53,578 nucleotides of DNA from Ensifer sp. IC4062 (GCF_020193575.1 NZ_JADYVD010000052.1:1-53578), one strand, 5' to 3'; positions 1-8,559 are shown, numbered from the stretch's first letter. Numbers and translations are program-made. The notes: a model not told the origin generated them from the letters alone.

Positions 1-1
1 C

Positions 2-88
2 TCGACACCGCGGAAGTGCCTCGGCTACCGAACGCCGGCGGAAGTCTTCCGCAAGAAACTACTCGCGCAAATGCGACATGTCGGCTAG
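2..88 (+). CDS. IS30-family transposase, C-terminal 28 residues (5' truncated by window edge)
   Basis: An open frame entering from the left edge reads STPRKCLGYRTPAEVFRKKL and ends eight residues later at a TAG at 86-88. The block P-R-K-x-L-G-Y/W-x-T-P-x-E-V is the typical C-terminal signature of IS30-family DDE transposases, lying after the catalytic Glu, so this is the tail of such an enzyme. The catalytic core is outside the window, so activity cannot be judged. A short inverted pair (GTCGCAGTTC at 103-112 and GAAGTGCGAC at 145-154, one mismatch) follows the stop and may belong to the element's terminal repeat; that is a guess. Confidence 0.75.
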   Translation, partial: STPRKCLGYRTPAEVFRKKLLAQMRHVG

Positions 89-767
89 CGTCACACGCGC
101 AGGTCGCAGTTCGGCATGAACTTACAGAAGGGGGGTTCAAGGATGAAGTGCGACATGCCCACTCTCCGTGGAGACTTCTGGAATCGTCGCCCTGCTGCAC
201 GCAGCCACCCTTTCTCTACTTCGACGACTTCGTCAGCTCGTGGAGCGCACGCTCTCCCGTTGCCAGTTGGTGAGATCGCCCGAAAGCTCGGCGCATGCGG
301 TCTGTCGCGGTCGGAGTCGTCTCCCAGTTCGCTCGAACCTGATCCGGCTGGCTGTGCACCGCAGCCGCTCGCGCCCCGACACGGCACAGACCTCTGCTAA
401 GTCGCCGGTTCAGTGTCGTCGTTCGCGAGAATTCCTGCGCGCTCGCCTCGTTGGATGCTGGTCTCGTCTAAGCACCACCGCGAGACATCCTTGAGAACGC
501 CAAGAACTGTGCCGGTTCCACGTAAGCTGGAAAACGCCAGCGCCTGCGTTCGGATCTGCGTTGCAAACCAAAAGTCGTTCGCAACCGCGGCATCACGAAG
601 TTATGATGTTTGCGATCCTAGGTTAGAAGTGTTGCATAGACCATTGAAATACTACATATATTAGGATTGCAGAAACAACTAACTGGCGTGTGTTGCGGTC
701 GCAAGCCACTTACCGGCGTCAGCATGAGGCCTATCCTTGGTGACAAGGAAGCGGTTGGAGGCCTGTG
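89..767. other. Long gene-poor stretch after the IS30 end
   Basis: No frame here has a convincing start, codon bias or family signature. Several short frames overlap one another on both strands, as expected by chance in GC-rich DNA. The stretch from about 640 to 680 is AT-rich and could hold promoter elements for the downstream small exported protein. It may be DNA decayed after IS insertion. Confidence 0.5.
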
Positions 768-1184
768 ATGGTCAGAATCGTTCTTGCGCTTTGTCTCACG
801 CTTTCGATTGGAGCGGGCTCCACCCTCGCCGATGAACCTGTCGACACAGCGCAAGCCATCATCCGCGCTCAAATCAAGGCTTTCCTGGAAGACGATCCGG
901 AGACGGCCTATTCTTTCGCCTCGCCGGCTATCCGGACAAAATTTCCGGATAAGATTATCTTTTTCGACATGGTCAAGCGCAGCTATCAGCACCTCTACCG
1001 TCCGGGCAACTTTGCCTTCGGCCGCTCGAAGGTGGTCGGCGAAGAGGTGTTCCAGGAGGTCCTGATTTCAGGATCGGACGGCAAGGATTGGACGGCGATC
1101 TACGATCTCGTTCACCAGCCGGATGGCAGCTACAAGATCAATGGCGTGATGATGCTGCAGACCGCGTCCGGCCCTCAACTCTGA
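768..1184 (+). CDS. DUF4864-type exported protein
   Basis: The product is 138 residues. It begins with a clear Sec signal peptide: a hydrophobic segment at about residues 2-18 and a likely cleavage after TLA, before DEPVD. The mature part has the SNTF2-like pattern of DUF4864: an N-terminal helix with A-I-I-x-x-Q-I-x-A-F, then 'A-Y-x-F-A-S-P-A-I', and a C-terminal strand ending in ING-V-M-M-L. The family has no established function; export to the periplasm is inferred from the signal. GTG at 765 is in frame just before ATG 768. I prefer 768 because GGAG at 757-760 lies 7 bases upstream. It is convergent with tgt, 15 bases between the two stops. Confidence 0.8.
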   Translation: MVRIVLALCLTLSIGAGSTLADEPVDTAQAIIRAQIKAFLEDDPETAYSFASPAIRTKFPDKIIFFDMVKRSYQHLYRPGNFAFGRSKVVGEEVFQEVLISGSDGKDWTAIYDLVHQPDGSYKINGVMMLQTASGPQL

Positions 1185-1199
1185 CAGGCTGAAGCGAGG

Positions 1200-2330
1200 T
1201 CAGACGGGCGGCAAGTCGCCGCGCTTCCAGTTTTCCTGCGTCTCCGCCATGAAATCCGCGTAACGCCCCTCCTCGATCGCTTGCCGGATGCCCGCCATAA
1301 GGTCCTGATAATAGGCCAGGTTGTTCCAACTGAGCAGCATCCCGCCTAGCGATTCATTCGACCGGATCAGATGATGTAGGTAGGCGCGTGAGTAATCGCG
1401 CGTCGCCGGGCAGGACGATTGCTCGTCGAGTGGCCGCGTATCTTCCGCGTGGCGCGCGTTACGAAGATTGATGCGGCCGTAGCGGGTGAAGGCCAGGCCA
1501 TGGCGACCGGAGCGGGTCGGCATGACGCAGTCGAACATGTCGATGCCATGCGCGACGGATTTCAGGATATCGTCCGGTGTGCCGACGCCCATCAGGTAGC
1601 GCGGCTTTTCGGTAGGCAGCGCCGGGCATGTGACGTCGAGCATATCGAGCATCACCTCCTGCGGTTCGCCCACAGCCAGACCGCCGACGGCGTAGCCTTT
1701 GAGATCAAGGTCCCTTAGCGCAAGAGCCGAGCGCTCGCGAAGCTTCGGAATGTCCCCGCCCTGGACGATGCCGAACATGGCCTTGCCCGGCTGGTCGCCG
1801 AAGGCCACCTTGCAGCGGTCCGCCCAGCGCAGCGACATTTCCATCGCCCGCTCGATTTCGTTGGGTTCGGCAGGCAGCGCCACGCATTCGTCGAGCTGCA
1901 TCTGGATATCACTGTCGAGCAATCCCTGGATCTCGATCGAACGTTCCGGCGACATGTGATAGAGCGCGCCGTCCACGTGGCTCTTGAAGGTCACGCCCTG
2001 CTCGTTGAGCTTGCGCAGGCTGGAGAGTGACATGACCTGGAAGCCGCCGCTATCCGTCAGGATCGGCCGTTCCCAGCGGATGAAGTTGTGCAGTCCGCCG
2101 AGCCGGGCAACGCGCTCGGCGCCCGGACGCAGCATTAGATGATAGGTGTTCCCAAGAATGATGTCGGCGCCGAGTTCCCGCACCTGGTCGAGATACATGG
2201 CCTTGACCGTGCCGACGGTTCCGACAGGCATGAATGCAGGCGTGCGGATCGTGCCGCGGGGCATCGAAACCTCGCCGCGGCGCGCCTTGCCGTCGGTTGC
2301 AAGCAGCTTGAATTGGAACGTCTCGGTCAT
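1200..2330 (-). CDS. tgt: Queuine tRNA-ribosyltransferase (tRNA-guanine transglycosylase)
   Basis: This enzyme exchanges guanine-34 of tRNAs with GUN anticodons for the queuosine precursor preQ1 in the cytosol. At 376 residues it has normal length. The substrate-pocket Asp is in TDSGGFQVMS (D93) and the catalytic nucleophile is in FDCVMPTRSGRHG (D267). The C-terminal zinc site is abnormal: the C-x-C-x2-C-x25-H ligands of the E. coli enzyme correspond here to S305, C307, T310 and N336, so three of four are lost while surrounding residues (SRAYLHHL) are intact. The ATG follows the queA TAA with no spacing (TAAATG), so the two genes are translationally coupled and form a queuosine operon. Confidence 0.95.
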   Translation of the reverse strand: MTETFQFKLLATDGKARRGEVSMPRGTIRTPAFMPVGTVGTVKAMYLDQVRELGADIILGNTYHLMLRPGAERVARLGGLHNFIRWERPILTDSGGFQVMSLSSLRKLNEQGVTFKSHVDGALYHMSPERSIEIQGLLDSDIQMQLDECVALPAEPNEIERAMEMSLRWADRCKVAFGDQPGKAMFGIVQGGDIPKLRERSALALRDLDLKGYAVGGLAVGEPQEVMLDMLDVTCPALPTEKPRYLMGVGTPDDILKSVAHGIDMFDCVMPTRSGRHGLAFTRYGRINLRNARHAEDTRPLDEQSSCPATRDYSRAYLHHLIRSNESLGGMLLSWNNLAYYQDLMAGIRQAIEEGRYADFMAETQENWKRGDLPPV

Positions 2331-3413
2331 TTAGTCTTTCCGGAAAAGCAGGCTTGAATCGCCATAGGAATAGAAGCGGTAGCCGGCGTCGATCGCGTGC
2401 ACATAGGCGGCACGCATCGTGTCGAGCCCGGCGAAGGCCGAAACGAGCATGAAGAGCGTCGATTTCGGCAGATGGAAATTGGTCATCAGAATATCGACCG
2501 TTCGGAAGCGATAGCCCGGCGTGATGAAGATGCCCGTCGCGCCCGACCAGGGCCGGATTTCCCCTTCTTTCGTTGCCGCGCTTTCGATCAATCGAAGCGA
2601 CGTCGTGCCGACGCAGACGATGCGCCCGCCCCTCGCCCGCACCGCATTCAGGCTCGCCGCAGTTGCCGCGCTCACGTGGCCGATTTCCTCGTGCATCACG
2701 TGATCGTCGGTGTCATCCGTCTTGACCGGCAGAAAGGTCCCCGCACCTACGTGCAGGGTTACGAAGTGCCGCTCGATACCGACCTCGTCGAGCTTTGCGA
2801 AAAGGCGTTCGGTGAAATGGAGTCCGGCCGTCGGTGCCGCGACGGCTCCCTCCTCCCGCGCATAGACGGTTTGATAGTCGGTTCGGTCCTGCGCGTCGTC
2901 CGGGCGTTTGGATGCGATATAGGGGGGTAGCGGGATATGGCCCACGGCCATGATCGCTTCGTCGAGTGCCGGTCCGGAAAGGTCGAAGTGAAGCATAACC
3001 TCGCCGGCGTCGGCCTTCTCCTCGACCGTGGCGTCGAGAGTGCCGAGCAGGCAGCTGTTTCCGCCGTGGCCGAATGAAATGCGGTCACCGGCTTTCAGCC
3101 GGCGCGCCGGTCGCGCGAAAGCCTTCCAGCGGTCGGGTGCGACCCGCATATGCAGCGTTAGCGAGACCTGTGTGACGATCTCTTCGCTGCGCCTGCGAAG
3201 GCCTTCGAGCTGCGCCGGTATCACCTTGGTGTCGTTGAAAACCAGAGCGTCCCCGGGGCGCAGGAAGGATGGCAGATCGAGAACGCCGTGATCGCTGAGG
3301 ACAGGCTTGCCGTCGGGCCGCACGACAAGCATACGGGCATTGTCGCGCGGGCTTGCGGGCCGCAGCGCAATTGAAGTTTCCGGCAGGTCGAAATCGAACA
3401 GGTCTACACGCAT
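2331..3413 (-). CDS. queA: S-adenosylmethionine:tRNA ribosyltransferase-isomerase
   Basis: QueA transfers and isomerises the ribosyl group of SAM onto preQ1 in tRNA, giving epoxyqueuosine; it acts directly after Tgt. The 360-residue product begins MRVDLFDFDLPETSIALRPA, the conserved family N-terminus. Family motifs include DALVFNDTKVIPAQL, AAPTAGLHFTE, LHVGAGTFLPV and the C-terminal TNFHLPKSTLFMLVSAF. A frame extends 22 codons further upstream, but that extension overlaps the terminator hairpin and is not conserved, so the start at 3413 is chosen. It is directly followed by tgt. Confidence 0.95.
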   Translation of the reverse strand: MRVDLFDFDLPETSIALRPASPRDNARMLVVRPDGKPVLSDHGVLDLPSFLRPGDALVFNDTKVIPAQLEGLRRRSEEIVTQVSLTLHMRVAPDRWKAFARPARRLKAGDRISFGHGGNSCLLGTLDATVEEKADAGEVMLHFDLSGPALDEAIMAVGHIPLPPYIASKRPDDAQDRTDYQTVYAREEGAVAAPTAGLHFTERLFAKLDEVGIERHFVTLHVGAGTFLPVKTDDTDDHVMHEEIGHVSAATAASLNAVRARGGRIVCVGTTSLRLIESAATKEGEIRPWSGATGIFITPGYRFRTVDILMTNFHLPKSTLFMLVSAFAGLDTMRAAYVHAIDAGYRFYSYGDSSLLFRKD

Positions 3414-3434
3414 CGATGGTTCAGACAAAAGCAA

Positions 3435-3471
3435 ACCCGCCCCGGCGTCCTTTGACGCGACCGGGGCGGGT
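3435..3471 (-). terminator. Hairpin terminator between ppiB and queA
   Basis: An 11-bp perfect stem (ACCCGCCCCGG at 3435-3445 with CCGGGGCGGGT at 3461-3471) carries a second small stem, CGTC/GACG, inside. Read on the minus strand it is followed by a T-rich tract (TTTGCTTTTGTC). It would end the ppiA-ppiB transcript 18 bases after ppiB and separates it from queA-tgt. Confidence 0.75.
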
Positions 3472-3488
3472 CTGTGCATTAGCGCAAA

Positions 3489-3998
3489 TCAGGCGTCGGC
3501 GGCAACCCGCATCGACACGATGGTGTCGGGATCGCGCACCGGCTCGCCCCGCTTAATCTTGTCGACATTCTCCATGCCTTCGATCACCTGGCCCCAGATC
3601 GAGTACTGCTTGTTGAGCCAGGGAGCATCAGTGAAGCAGATGAAGAACTGGGAGTTTGCCGAGTTAGGCATCTGGCTGCGGGCCATCGAGCACGTGCCAC
3701 GCACATGGCTCTTGTCGGAGAACTCGGCCTTCAGGTCGGGCTTGGAGGAGCCGCCCATGCCTGCGCGACCCGGATTGAAGTGTTCGCTGCCGGTCTTCCC
3801 GTACTGCACGTCGCCGGTCTGCGCCATGAAGTCCTCGATCACGCGATGGAACACGACTCCATCATAGGCGCCTTCGCGAGTCAGCTCCTTGATACGAGCG
3901 ACATGACCCGGAGCGACGTCCGGCAGAAGCTCGATCACGACCCTACCCTTCGTGGTCTCCATGATGATCGTGTTTTCCGGATCCTTGATCTCGGCCAT
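3489..3998 (-). CDS. ppiB: Cytoplasmic cyclophilin peptidyl-prolyl cis-trans isomerase
   Basis: This cyclophilin catalyses proline cis-trans isomerisation during protein folding. It has 169 residues and no signal peptide, so it should be cytosolic. Cyclophilin landmarks are present: FHRVIEDFMAQTGD with the catalytic Arg, then MARSQMPNSANSQFFI and the late W-x-Q-V-I-E-G-M-E-N-V-D segment. AGGAGAAG lies just before the ATG. It lies 22 bases downstream of its exported paralogue ppiA in the same orientation, probably as one transcript ending at the hairpin 3435-3471. Confidence 0.93.
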   Translation of the reverse strand: MAEIKDPENTIIMETTKGRVVIELLPDVAPGHVARIKELTREGAYDGVVFHRVIEDFMAQTGDVQYGKTGSEHFNPGRAGMGGSSKPDLKAEFSDKSHVRGTCSMARSQMPNSANSQFFICFTDAPWLNKQYSIWGQVIEGMENVDKIKRGEPVRDPDTIVSMRVAADA

Positions 3999-4020
3999 GG
4001 TTCTTCTCCTTCTGTTTGAC

Positions 4021-4593
4021 TTACTTGCCGACCTTGACGCTGATCATACGGTCTGGATCGGCGACGGCGCCGTTGTTGGCGTCATCGCCGAGCTTGATCT
4101 TGTCGACATTCTCCATACCTTCGACCACCTTGCCGACGACCGTATATTGGCCGTTGAGGAAGTCGCCCGGCGCGAACATGATAAAGAACTGCGAGTTGGC
4201 GCTGTTCGGGTCCTGCGAACGGGCCATGCCGACTGTGCCACGCTCGAAGGGCACATCGGAGAATTCCGCCGGCAGGTCAGGCTTGGAAGATCCGCCTGTC
4301 CCAGCGAGTTCGGCCTGATAGCCCTGCTCCATATCGCCGTATTGTACGTCGCCCGTCTGAGCCATAAAGCCCTTGATCACGCGATGAAAGGCAACGTTAT
4401 CGTATTCGCCTGCGGCAGCGAGCGCCTTGATCTGCTCCACGTGCTTCGGCGCGATGTCCGGGCGCAGCTCGATGACGACGGGCCCATCCTTGAGCTGAAT
4501 GGTAATCGTACTATCGGTGGACTGCGCGAAAGCAGTCCCCGTCAAGGTGGCGAACGCCAAGGCGCCGGCAAAAGCGAATTGGAGGATTTTCAT
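4021..4593 (-). CDS. ppiA: Periplasmic cyclophilin peptidyl-prolyl cis-trans isomerase
   Basis: This is the exported paralogue of ppiB: 190 residues with a signal peptide (MKILQFAFAGALAFATLTG, cleavage likely after AFA before QSTDS). The cyclophilin core is complete, with FHRVIKGFMAQTGDVQYGD, MARSQDPNSANSQFFIMF and V-V-G-K-V-V-E-G-M-E-N. It should assist folding of envelope proteins. GGGAGAA precedes the ATG. coaD lies 35 bases upstream in the same direction, so a coaD-ppiA-ppiB transcript is plausible. Confidence 0.93.
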   Translation of the reverse strand: MKILQFAFAGALAFATLTGTAFAQSTDSTITIQLKDGPVVIELRPDIAPKHVEQIKALAAAGEYDNVAFHRVIKGFMAQTGDVQYGDMEQGYQAELAGTGGSSKPDLPAEFSDVPFERGTVGMARSQDPNSANSQFFIMFAPGDFLNGQYTVVGKVVEGMENVDKIKLGDDANNGAVADPDRMISVKVGK

Positions 4594-4628
4594 GAGTTCT
4601 CCCTGAGTGGTGTGAGCTGTCCGCGCCT

Positions 4629-5123
4629 TCAGGCCTTGCGCTTCGCCTGCAGCGCCTCGTGGACCGCACTGGGCACGAAGGCGCTGACATCGCCGCCCAT
4701 CGCCGCGATCTGGCGGACCAATGTGGCCGTAATGGGCCGCGATGCGGTGCCCGCCGGTAAAAACAAAGTCTGGATGTCCGGCGCCATCTGCCGGTTCATA
4801 CCCGCCATCTGCATCTCGTAGTCGAGGTCCGTGCCGTCGCGCAGGCCCCGCACGAGCAGGGTCGCGCCATGATGGCGGGCCGCGTCGACCACCAAATTAT
4901 CGAACGAAACAACGGCGATATCACCTGCCCTTTCAGGCAGAGACTCGGCAAGCGAGCGCCGGATGAGGTCGGCGCGCTCTTCGAAGGAGAAGAGCGGCGC
5001 CTTTCCGGGATGAATACCAATCGCCACGATGACCTTTGCCGCGACGTTCAGTGCTTGCACAAGCACATCAAGATGCCCGTTCGTCATCGGATCGAAGGAG
5101 CCGGGATAGAATGCCGTGGTCAT
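4629..5123 (-). CDS. coaD: Phosphopantetheine adenylyltransferase
   Basis: CoaD joins 4'-phosphopantetheine and ATP to dephospho-CoA, the penultimate step of coenzyme A synthesis. The product is 164 residues, the usual size. The nucleotidyltransferase signature YPGSFDPMTNGHLDV includes the (T/H)xGH motif, and V-V-R-G-L-R-D and Y-E-M-Q-M-A-G-M-N-R are typical CoaD blocks. A longer frame runs 18 codons upstream, but the family start MTTAFYPGSFDP fixes the ATG at 5121-5123. It leads the cyclophilin genes. Confidence 0.95.
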   Translation of the reverse strand: MTTAFYPGSFDPMTNGHLDVLVQALNVAAKVIVAIGIHPGKAPLFSFEERADLIRRSLAESLPERAGDIAVVSFDNLVVDAARHHGATLLVRGLRDGTDLDYEMQMAGMNRQMAPDIQTLFLPAGTASRPITATLVRQIAAMGGDVSAFVPSAVHEALQAKRKA

Positions 5124-5351
5124 CGCACCTGTTTCCATTTGGTGAAGCCTTTTGTCACGGACAGCGGCTAATCGCAAGGGCAGCGCGACCCGCGTCTTGC
5201 CTGTTCCCTCGGAAACAGCACGCGGGAAAGAATGAATGCTAGATGAATGCAGTGTTCAAGATGGTTTCACACCGGAAGTTGTACCGTGAGGCAAGAATGA
5301 ACGGAACCTTTTTTGGAGACATGCCGTTTAGGAATTGAAAGGATTACGGCC

Positions 5352-5468
5352 ATGGGACTTGCTCTGTTTTCGATGACCATGTTTTTCGCGATGTCCGTCG
5401 CCACAATCCATGCGCTTCGCAACGAAGTGCGTGTCCGCAACGAGCAAGACCGCGGCTTTAATCTGTGA
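5352..5468 (+). CDS. Candidate 38-residue single-pass membrane miniprotein
   Basis: A short frame encodes MGLALFSMTMFFAMSVATIH followed by ALRNEVRVRNEQDRGFNL and TGA. AAGGA at 5338-5342 lies 9 bases before the ATG. The first ~20 residues form one hydrophobic helix and the rest is a charged tail, a typical small inner-membrane protein layout. A double hairpin follows 37 bases after the stop. No function can be assigned. The combination of Shine-Dalgarno site, membrane helix and terminator argues that it is real; proof needs conservation or ribosome profiling. Confidence 0.5.
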   Translation: MGLALFSMTMFFAMSVATIHALRNEVRVRNEQDRGFNL

Positions 5469-5505
5469 ATGCCTCCAGGAACTTCTGCCTGAAGTTTCAA
5501 AATAA

Positions 5506-5536
5506 GCGACCTCATATCTTCCCCTGATGAGGTCGC
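5506..5536. terminator. First hairpin between the 38-aa ORF and the MATE gene
   Basis: Perfect 10-bp stem GCGACCTCAT (5506-5515) / ATGAGGTCGC (5527-5536). On the minus strand it is followed by TTATTTTG, so it can end the MATE transcript; on the plus strand TCTT follows. Confidence 0.65.
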
Positions 5537-5544
5537 TCTTGTAA

Positions 5545-5584
5545 GCCGGACGGCCTCCCCTGCCCGTCCGGCATTTCTTTTCTT
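5545..5584 (+). terminator. Second hairpin with T-rich tail
   Basis: Stem GCCGGACGG (5545-5553) / CCGTCCGGC (5564-5572), 9 bp, followed on the plus strand by ATTTCTTTTCTT. This is a good Rho-independent terminator for transcription coming from the 38-residue ORF. Confidence 0.7.
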
Positions 5585-5587
5585 CCC

Positions 5588-7021
5588 TTAGCCGCGCAGC
5601 GTGGTTTGAGGCTCTCCGCGGGGTCCAAAGGCTTTCGCCTGCATCGAACGAAGCAGATGGAAGAAGCGCCAATTGAGCGACAAGGCTGCCGCCGCAAGCC
5701 CGAGCACAAAGCCGAACCACACGCCGACGCCGCCGAAGTTCAGCGGAAATGCGAACGCCCAGGCGCAGAAAAAGCCGATTGGCCAATAGGAGATCATCGC
5801 TAGGATCATCGGTACCGTGGTGTCCTTGAGGCCGCGCAGCATGCCGGCGGCAATGGCCTGGAGACCATCGACAAGCTGGAAAGCCCCGGCAATGACGATC
5901 AACGGACCTGCAAAGGCAAGCACTTCCGCCGCATCGGGCCGGCTCGTATCCAGATAGAGGGCTGCAAGTTGGCGGGGAAATAGCGCGAAGATCGCGCTGC
6001 CGATGGCGGCAAAGAGACAGCCGAGGACGAGGACGGCGATGGCAGCCCGTCTGACGCCCAACATGTCGCCGCTTCCGTAGGCAAGACCGACGCGCACTGT
6101 TCCAGCCTGCGCGAGACCAAGCGGGATCATGAAGGCGATCGATGCGAATTGCAGCGCGATTCCGTGCGCAGCCAGTTCCATCGTGCCGATATTGCCCATG
6201 AGCAGCGACGCGGCTGTAAACAGGCTGACTTCGGCGAGGATCGTCACGGAGATCGGAATACCGAGATAGATCACCTCGCGGAATGCCGGCCAGTCCGGCC
6301 GCCAGAAGCGCACGAAGAGTTCGTACTGGTTCAGTTCCGGCCGGCTGCGGATATAGGCGATCGTGAGCCCTGCACCGAGCAAGGCGACGCCAAGGGCCGC
6401 GAGCGCGGCGCCGAATATGCCGAGCGCCGGAAAGCCGAAGTGCCCGTAGATCAGTACGTAGCAAAGCAGCGCATTGAGAACGAGAGTTACAAGCGTCACG
6501 TAGAGAATGATGCCTGCCCGCTCCAATCCGCTCAGGAAAGCTCTCAGCACCATGAAGATGAGGCTCGGAAAAATCGCCCATTGTGCGATATGCAGATACT
6601 CCCCGGCGAGCTTCGCGACCTCGGGCCTTTGGCCAGCAAAGAGAAGAATAGGCTCTGCCATCCAGAGGAGCGGTGCCGTGAGGGCACCGTAGAGCAGCAC
6701 CACCCACATGCCCATTCTCACCGCGCGGCGGACGGAAACCTTGTCGCCACGTCCCTGGGCCTGCGCGGCCATCGGCACCACCGCATTGGCAAAGCCGCTG
6801 CCAAAAATGAAGACGGTGAAGAATGTCTGCGTCGCAAGGATGATTGCCGCGAGTTCGGTAGCCCCTAACTTGCCGACCATCAGCACATCGGTCGTATTGA
6901 TTGCCAACTGTGCCAGCTGCGCACCAATGAAGGGCACGCCGAGATAGAAGGTTGCACGAAAGTGGTTGCTCCACGAATTATCATTCTGCAGCTGCATTCG
7001 GGTCGTGTTCGTGGTCAGCAT
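5588..7021 (-). CDS. MATE-family multidrug efflux transporter (NorM-like)
   Basis: This 477-residue integral membrane protein has twelve hydrophobic segments in two homologous halves. Each half begins with the MATE pattern: L-G-V-P-F-I-G-A-Q-L-A...T-D-V-L-M-V-G-K-L-G at about 27-55 and L-G-I-P-I-S-V-T-I-L-A at about 250-262. Family members export cationic drugs or toxic metabolites using a Na+ or H+ gradient; the substrate is unknown here. The ATG at 7021 has only a weak ribosome site; an in-frame ATG eight codons in (MQLQNDN) is an alternative. It is monocistronic, flanked by terminator hairpins downstream and a palindromic repeat upstream. Confidence 0.9.
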   Translation of the reverse strand: MLTTNTTRMQLQNDNSWSNHFRATFYLGVPFIGAQLAQLAINTTDVLMVGKLGATELAAIILATQTFFTVFIFGSGFANAVVPMAAQAQGRGDKVSVRRAVRMGMWVVLLYGALTAPLLWMAEPILLFAGQRPEVAKLAGEYLHIAQWAIFPSLIFMVLRAFLSGLERAGIILYVTLVTLVLNALLCYVLIYGHFGFPALGIFGAALAALGVALLGAGLTIAYIRSRPELNQYELFVRFWRPDWPAFREVIYLGIPISVTILAEVSLFTAASLLMGNIGTMELAAHGIALQFASIAFMIPLGLAQAGTVRVGLAYGSGDMLGVRRAAIAVLVLGCLFAAIGSAIFALFPRQLAALYLDTSRPDAAEVLAFAGPLIVIAGAFQLVDGLQAIAAGMLRGLKDTTVPMILAMISYWPIGFFCAWAFAFPLNFGGVGVWFGFVLGLAAAALSLNWRFFHLLRSMQAKAFGPRGEPQTTLRG

Positions 7022-7098
7022 GGGGAACCTGGCTCCAGATCACGTTCATGACCTTGGACGCATCCAAAATCACAAATGTTATCGATTTCAAAAAATTA

Positions 7099-7145
7099 GA
7101 GCGGGATGCGGGCGGAAACCGCTCACACTTTTCTTTATCCCGTTC
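7099..7145. repeat. Rhizobial intergenic palindromic repeat (RIME-like)
   Basis: GAGCGGGAT (7099-7107) pairs with ATCCCGTTC (7137-7145) with one mismatch. A second small inverted pair, GCGG...CCGC, lies within GCGGGCGGAAACCGCTC. I recognise this composition as one of the dispersed intergenic palindromes of Rhizobium/Sinorhizobium genomes, but the exact repeat family is from memory. Confidence 0.5.
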
Positions 7146-7299
7146 TGTTGCGGCAGATCGGCTGCAAATCAACTCGGTAGAAGAACATCCGAGATAGAGC
7201 AGCGCCGATGAAAGTGCCAGCGAGAAAGGCCTGACTGCTCAATTTTTCATCGAAAGATCAAGAAAATTGATAAATTTGAAGGCGTTGCCTCATCGAGCC

Positions 7300-8559
7300 T
7301 CAGGCCTGCGTTGGTTTCGGCACGCCATCCTTGAATGCCTTGTCGGGTAGAGGACGCACGCGAAGCAGGAAGACAGCAAGCCCAGCGGCAATGAGGCAGG
7401 CTGCCAGGGCGTAGGGCGCACCGGAAAACGAGTAGGCTGCCACCGGGCTGGTGAAATATCCGAAGATCTGCGTGAAGATCAGCGGCCCGACGATCGTCGT
7501 AATGCTCGAAATACTGGTGAGCGCCCCCTGCAGTTCGCCTTGGGCCGACGGCGGGACATGAGCAGATGCGATGCTGCGCAACGGAGGATCGGCAAGGCTT
7601 TCGAGTGCCGTCGCGACGATCACGGCATACACCATCCATCCTTGCCAGGCGGCGGCATAGCCGGCCATTCCGAGAGCCGTGAAGACGAGACCGAGCGCAG
7701 CTGTTCGTCTTTCTCCGAACCGCGTCACGACATGCGGCAGGACAACGGCCATGACAAACGCTCCGCCGACACCGAAGATTCCGAGAGACAACCCGATCTG
7801 CCCCTCGCTCCAGCCGTAACGATAGGATGAGACGAACGACCAGACCGCCGGATAGACCGCATGGGCGAGCCAGTAGAGGAAGAAGACAAGCCCAATCCAG
7901 CCGATGCCGGGATAGTTGCGCATCTGTTTGAGCGCGCCGAGAGGATTGGCGCGCCACCACTCGAAGCGCCGCTTGTTGGCGCTGTCCAGCGTTTCGGGCA
8001 GGAGGAACAGACCGACTATGAAGTTGATGAAGGACAGCGCGGCGGCGCCGTAAAACGGCACTCTTGGGCCCAACTCGCCGAGAAAGCCACCGATCACGGG
8101 GCCGAGCGCAAAGCCGGTGCCGAAAGCGATGCCGATCAATCCGAAATTTTTCGCGCGATTGCTGTCGTCGCTGATGTCGGCAATATAGGCGGACGCCGTT
8201 CCGAAGCTCGCGCCGCTGATGCCGGCCAGCATGCGCCCGACGAAGAGCATCCAGTAGCTCGTTGCAAGCGCACAGATCAGGTTGTCGATCGCGAAGGTGA
8301 GAACGGAAGCAAGTAGGATCGGTCGCCGTCCGAAGCGATCGCTCAGGTTGCCGATCAGGGGTGCAAAGAGAAACTGCATCGCCGAATAGACGAGCAGCAG
8401 CCAGCCACCGTCGATTGCGGCTTCGCCGACGTCTGCGCCGGTCAGTTCCTTCAGATAGGTCGGCAGCACCGGCACGATGATGGCGATGCCCATGATGTCG
8501 AGAAAGAGGATGAGAAAGACGAGAAACAGTCCACGCCGCACGAATTTCTTGTCGAGCAT
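7300..8559 (-). CDS. MFS drug:H+ antiporter, TetA-like DHA1 family
   Basis: The 419-residue protein has twelve predicted membrane segments. The start, LFLDIMGIAIIVPVLPTYLK, is typical of class A-E tetracycline exporters and relatives. Motif A between helices 2 and 3 reads GNLSDRFGRRPIL. The later G-I-A-F-G-T-G-F-A-L-G-P-V-I-G-G motif C marks drug antiporters. It should expel a small drug or metabolite in exchange for protons; tetracycline itself cannot be claimed. GGAGGGG lies 6 bases before the ATG. The neighbouring LysR gene is in the same orientation 156 bases upstream; a TetR partner is not adjacent. Confidence 0.88.
   Translation of the reverse strand: MLDKKFVRRGLFLVFLILFLDIMGIAIIVPVLPTYLKELTGADVGEAAIDGGWLLLVYSAMQFLFAPLIGNLSDRFGRRPILLASVLTFAIDNLICALATSYWMLFVGRMLAGISGASFGTASAYIADISDDSNRAKNFGLIGIAFGTGFALGPVIGGFLGELGPRVPFYGAAALSFINFIVGLFLLPETLDSANKRRFEWWRANPLGALKQMRNYPGIGWIGLVFFLYWLAHAVYPAVWSFVSSYRYGWSEGQIGLSLGIFGVGGAFVMAVVLPHVVTRFGERRTAALGLVFTALGMAGYAAAWQGWMVYAVIVATALESLADPPLRSIASAHVPPSAQGELQGALTSISSITTIVGPLIFTQIFGYFTSPVAAYSFSGAPYALAACLIAAGLAVFLLRVRPLPDKAFKDGVPKPTQA

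Noticed and set aside
5328..6974. 548-codon minus-strand frame overlapping the MATE gene
   Set aside because: It is the same strand in another phase; the other frame gives a clean twelve-helix MATE protein, this one an Arg/Cys-rich chain without domains.
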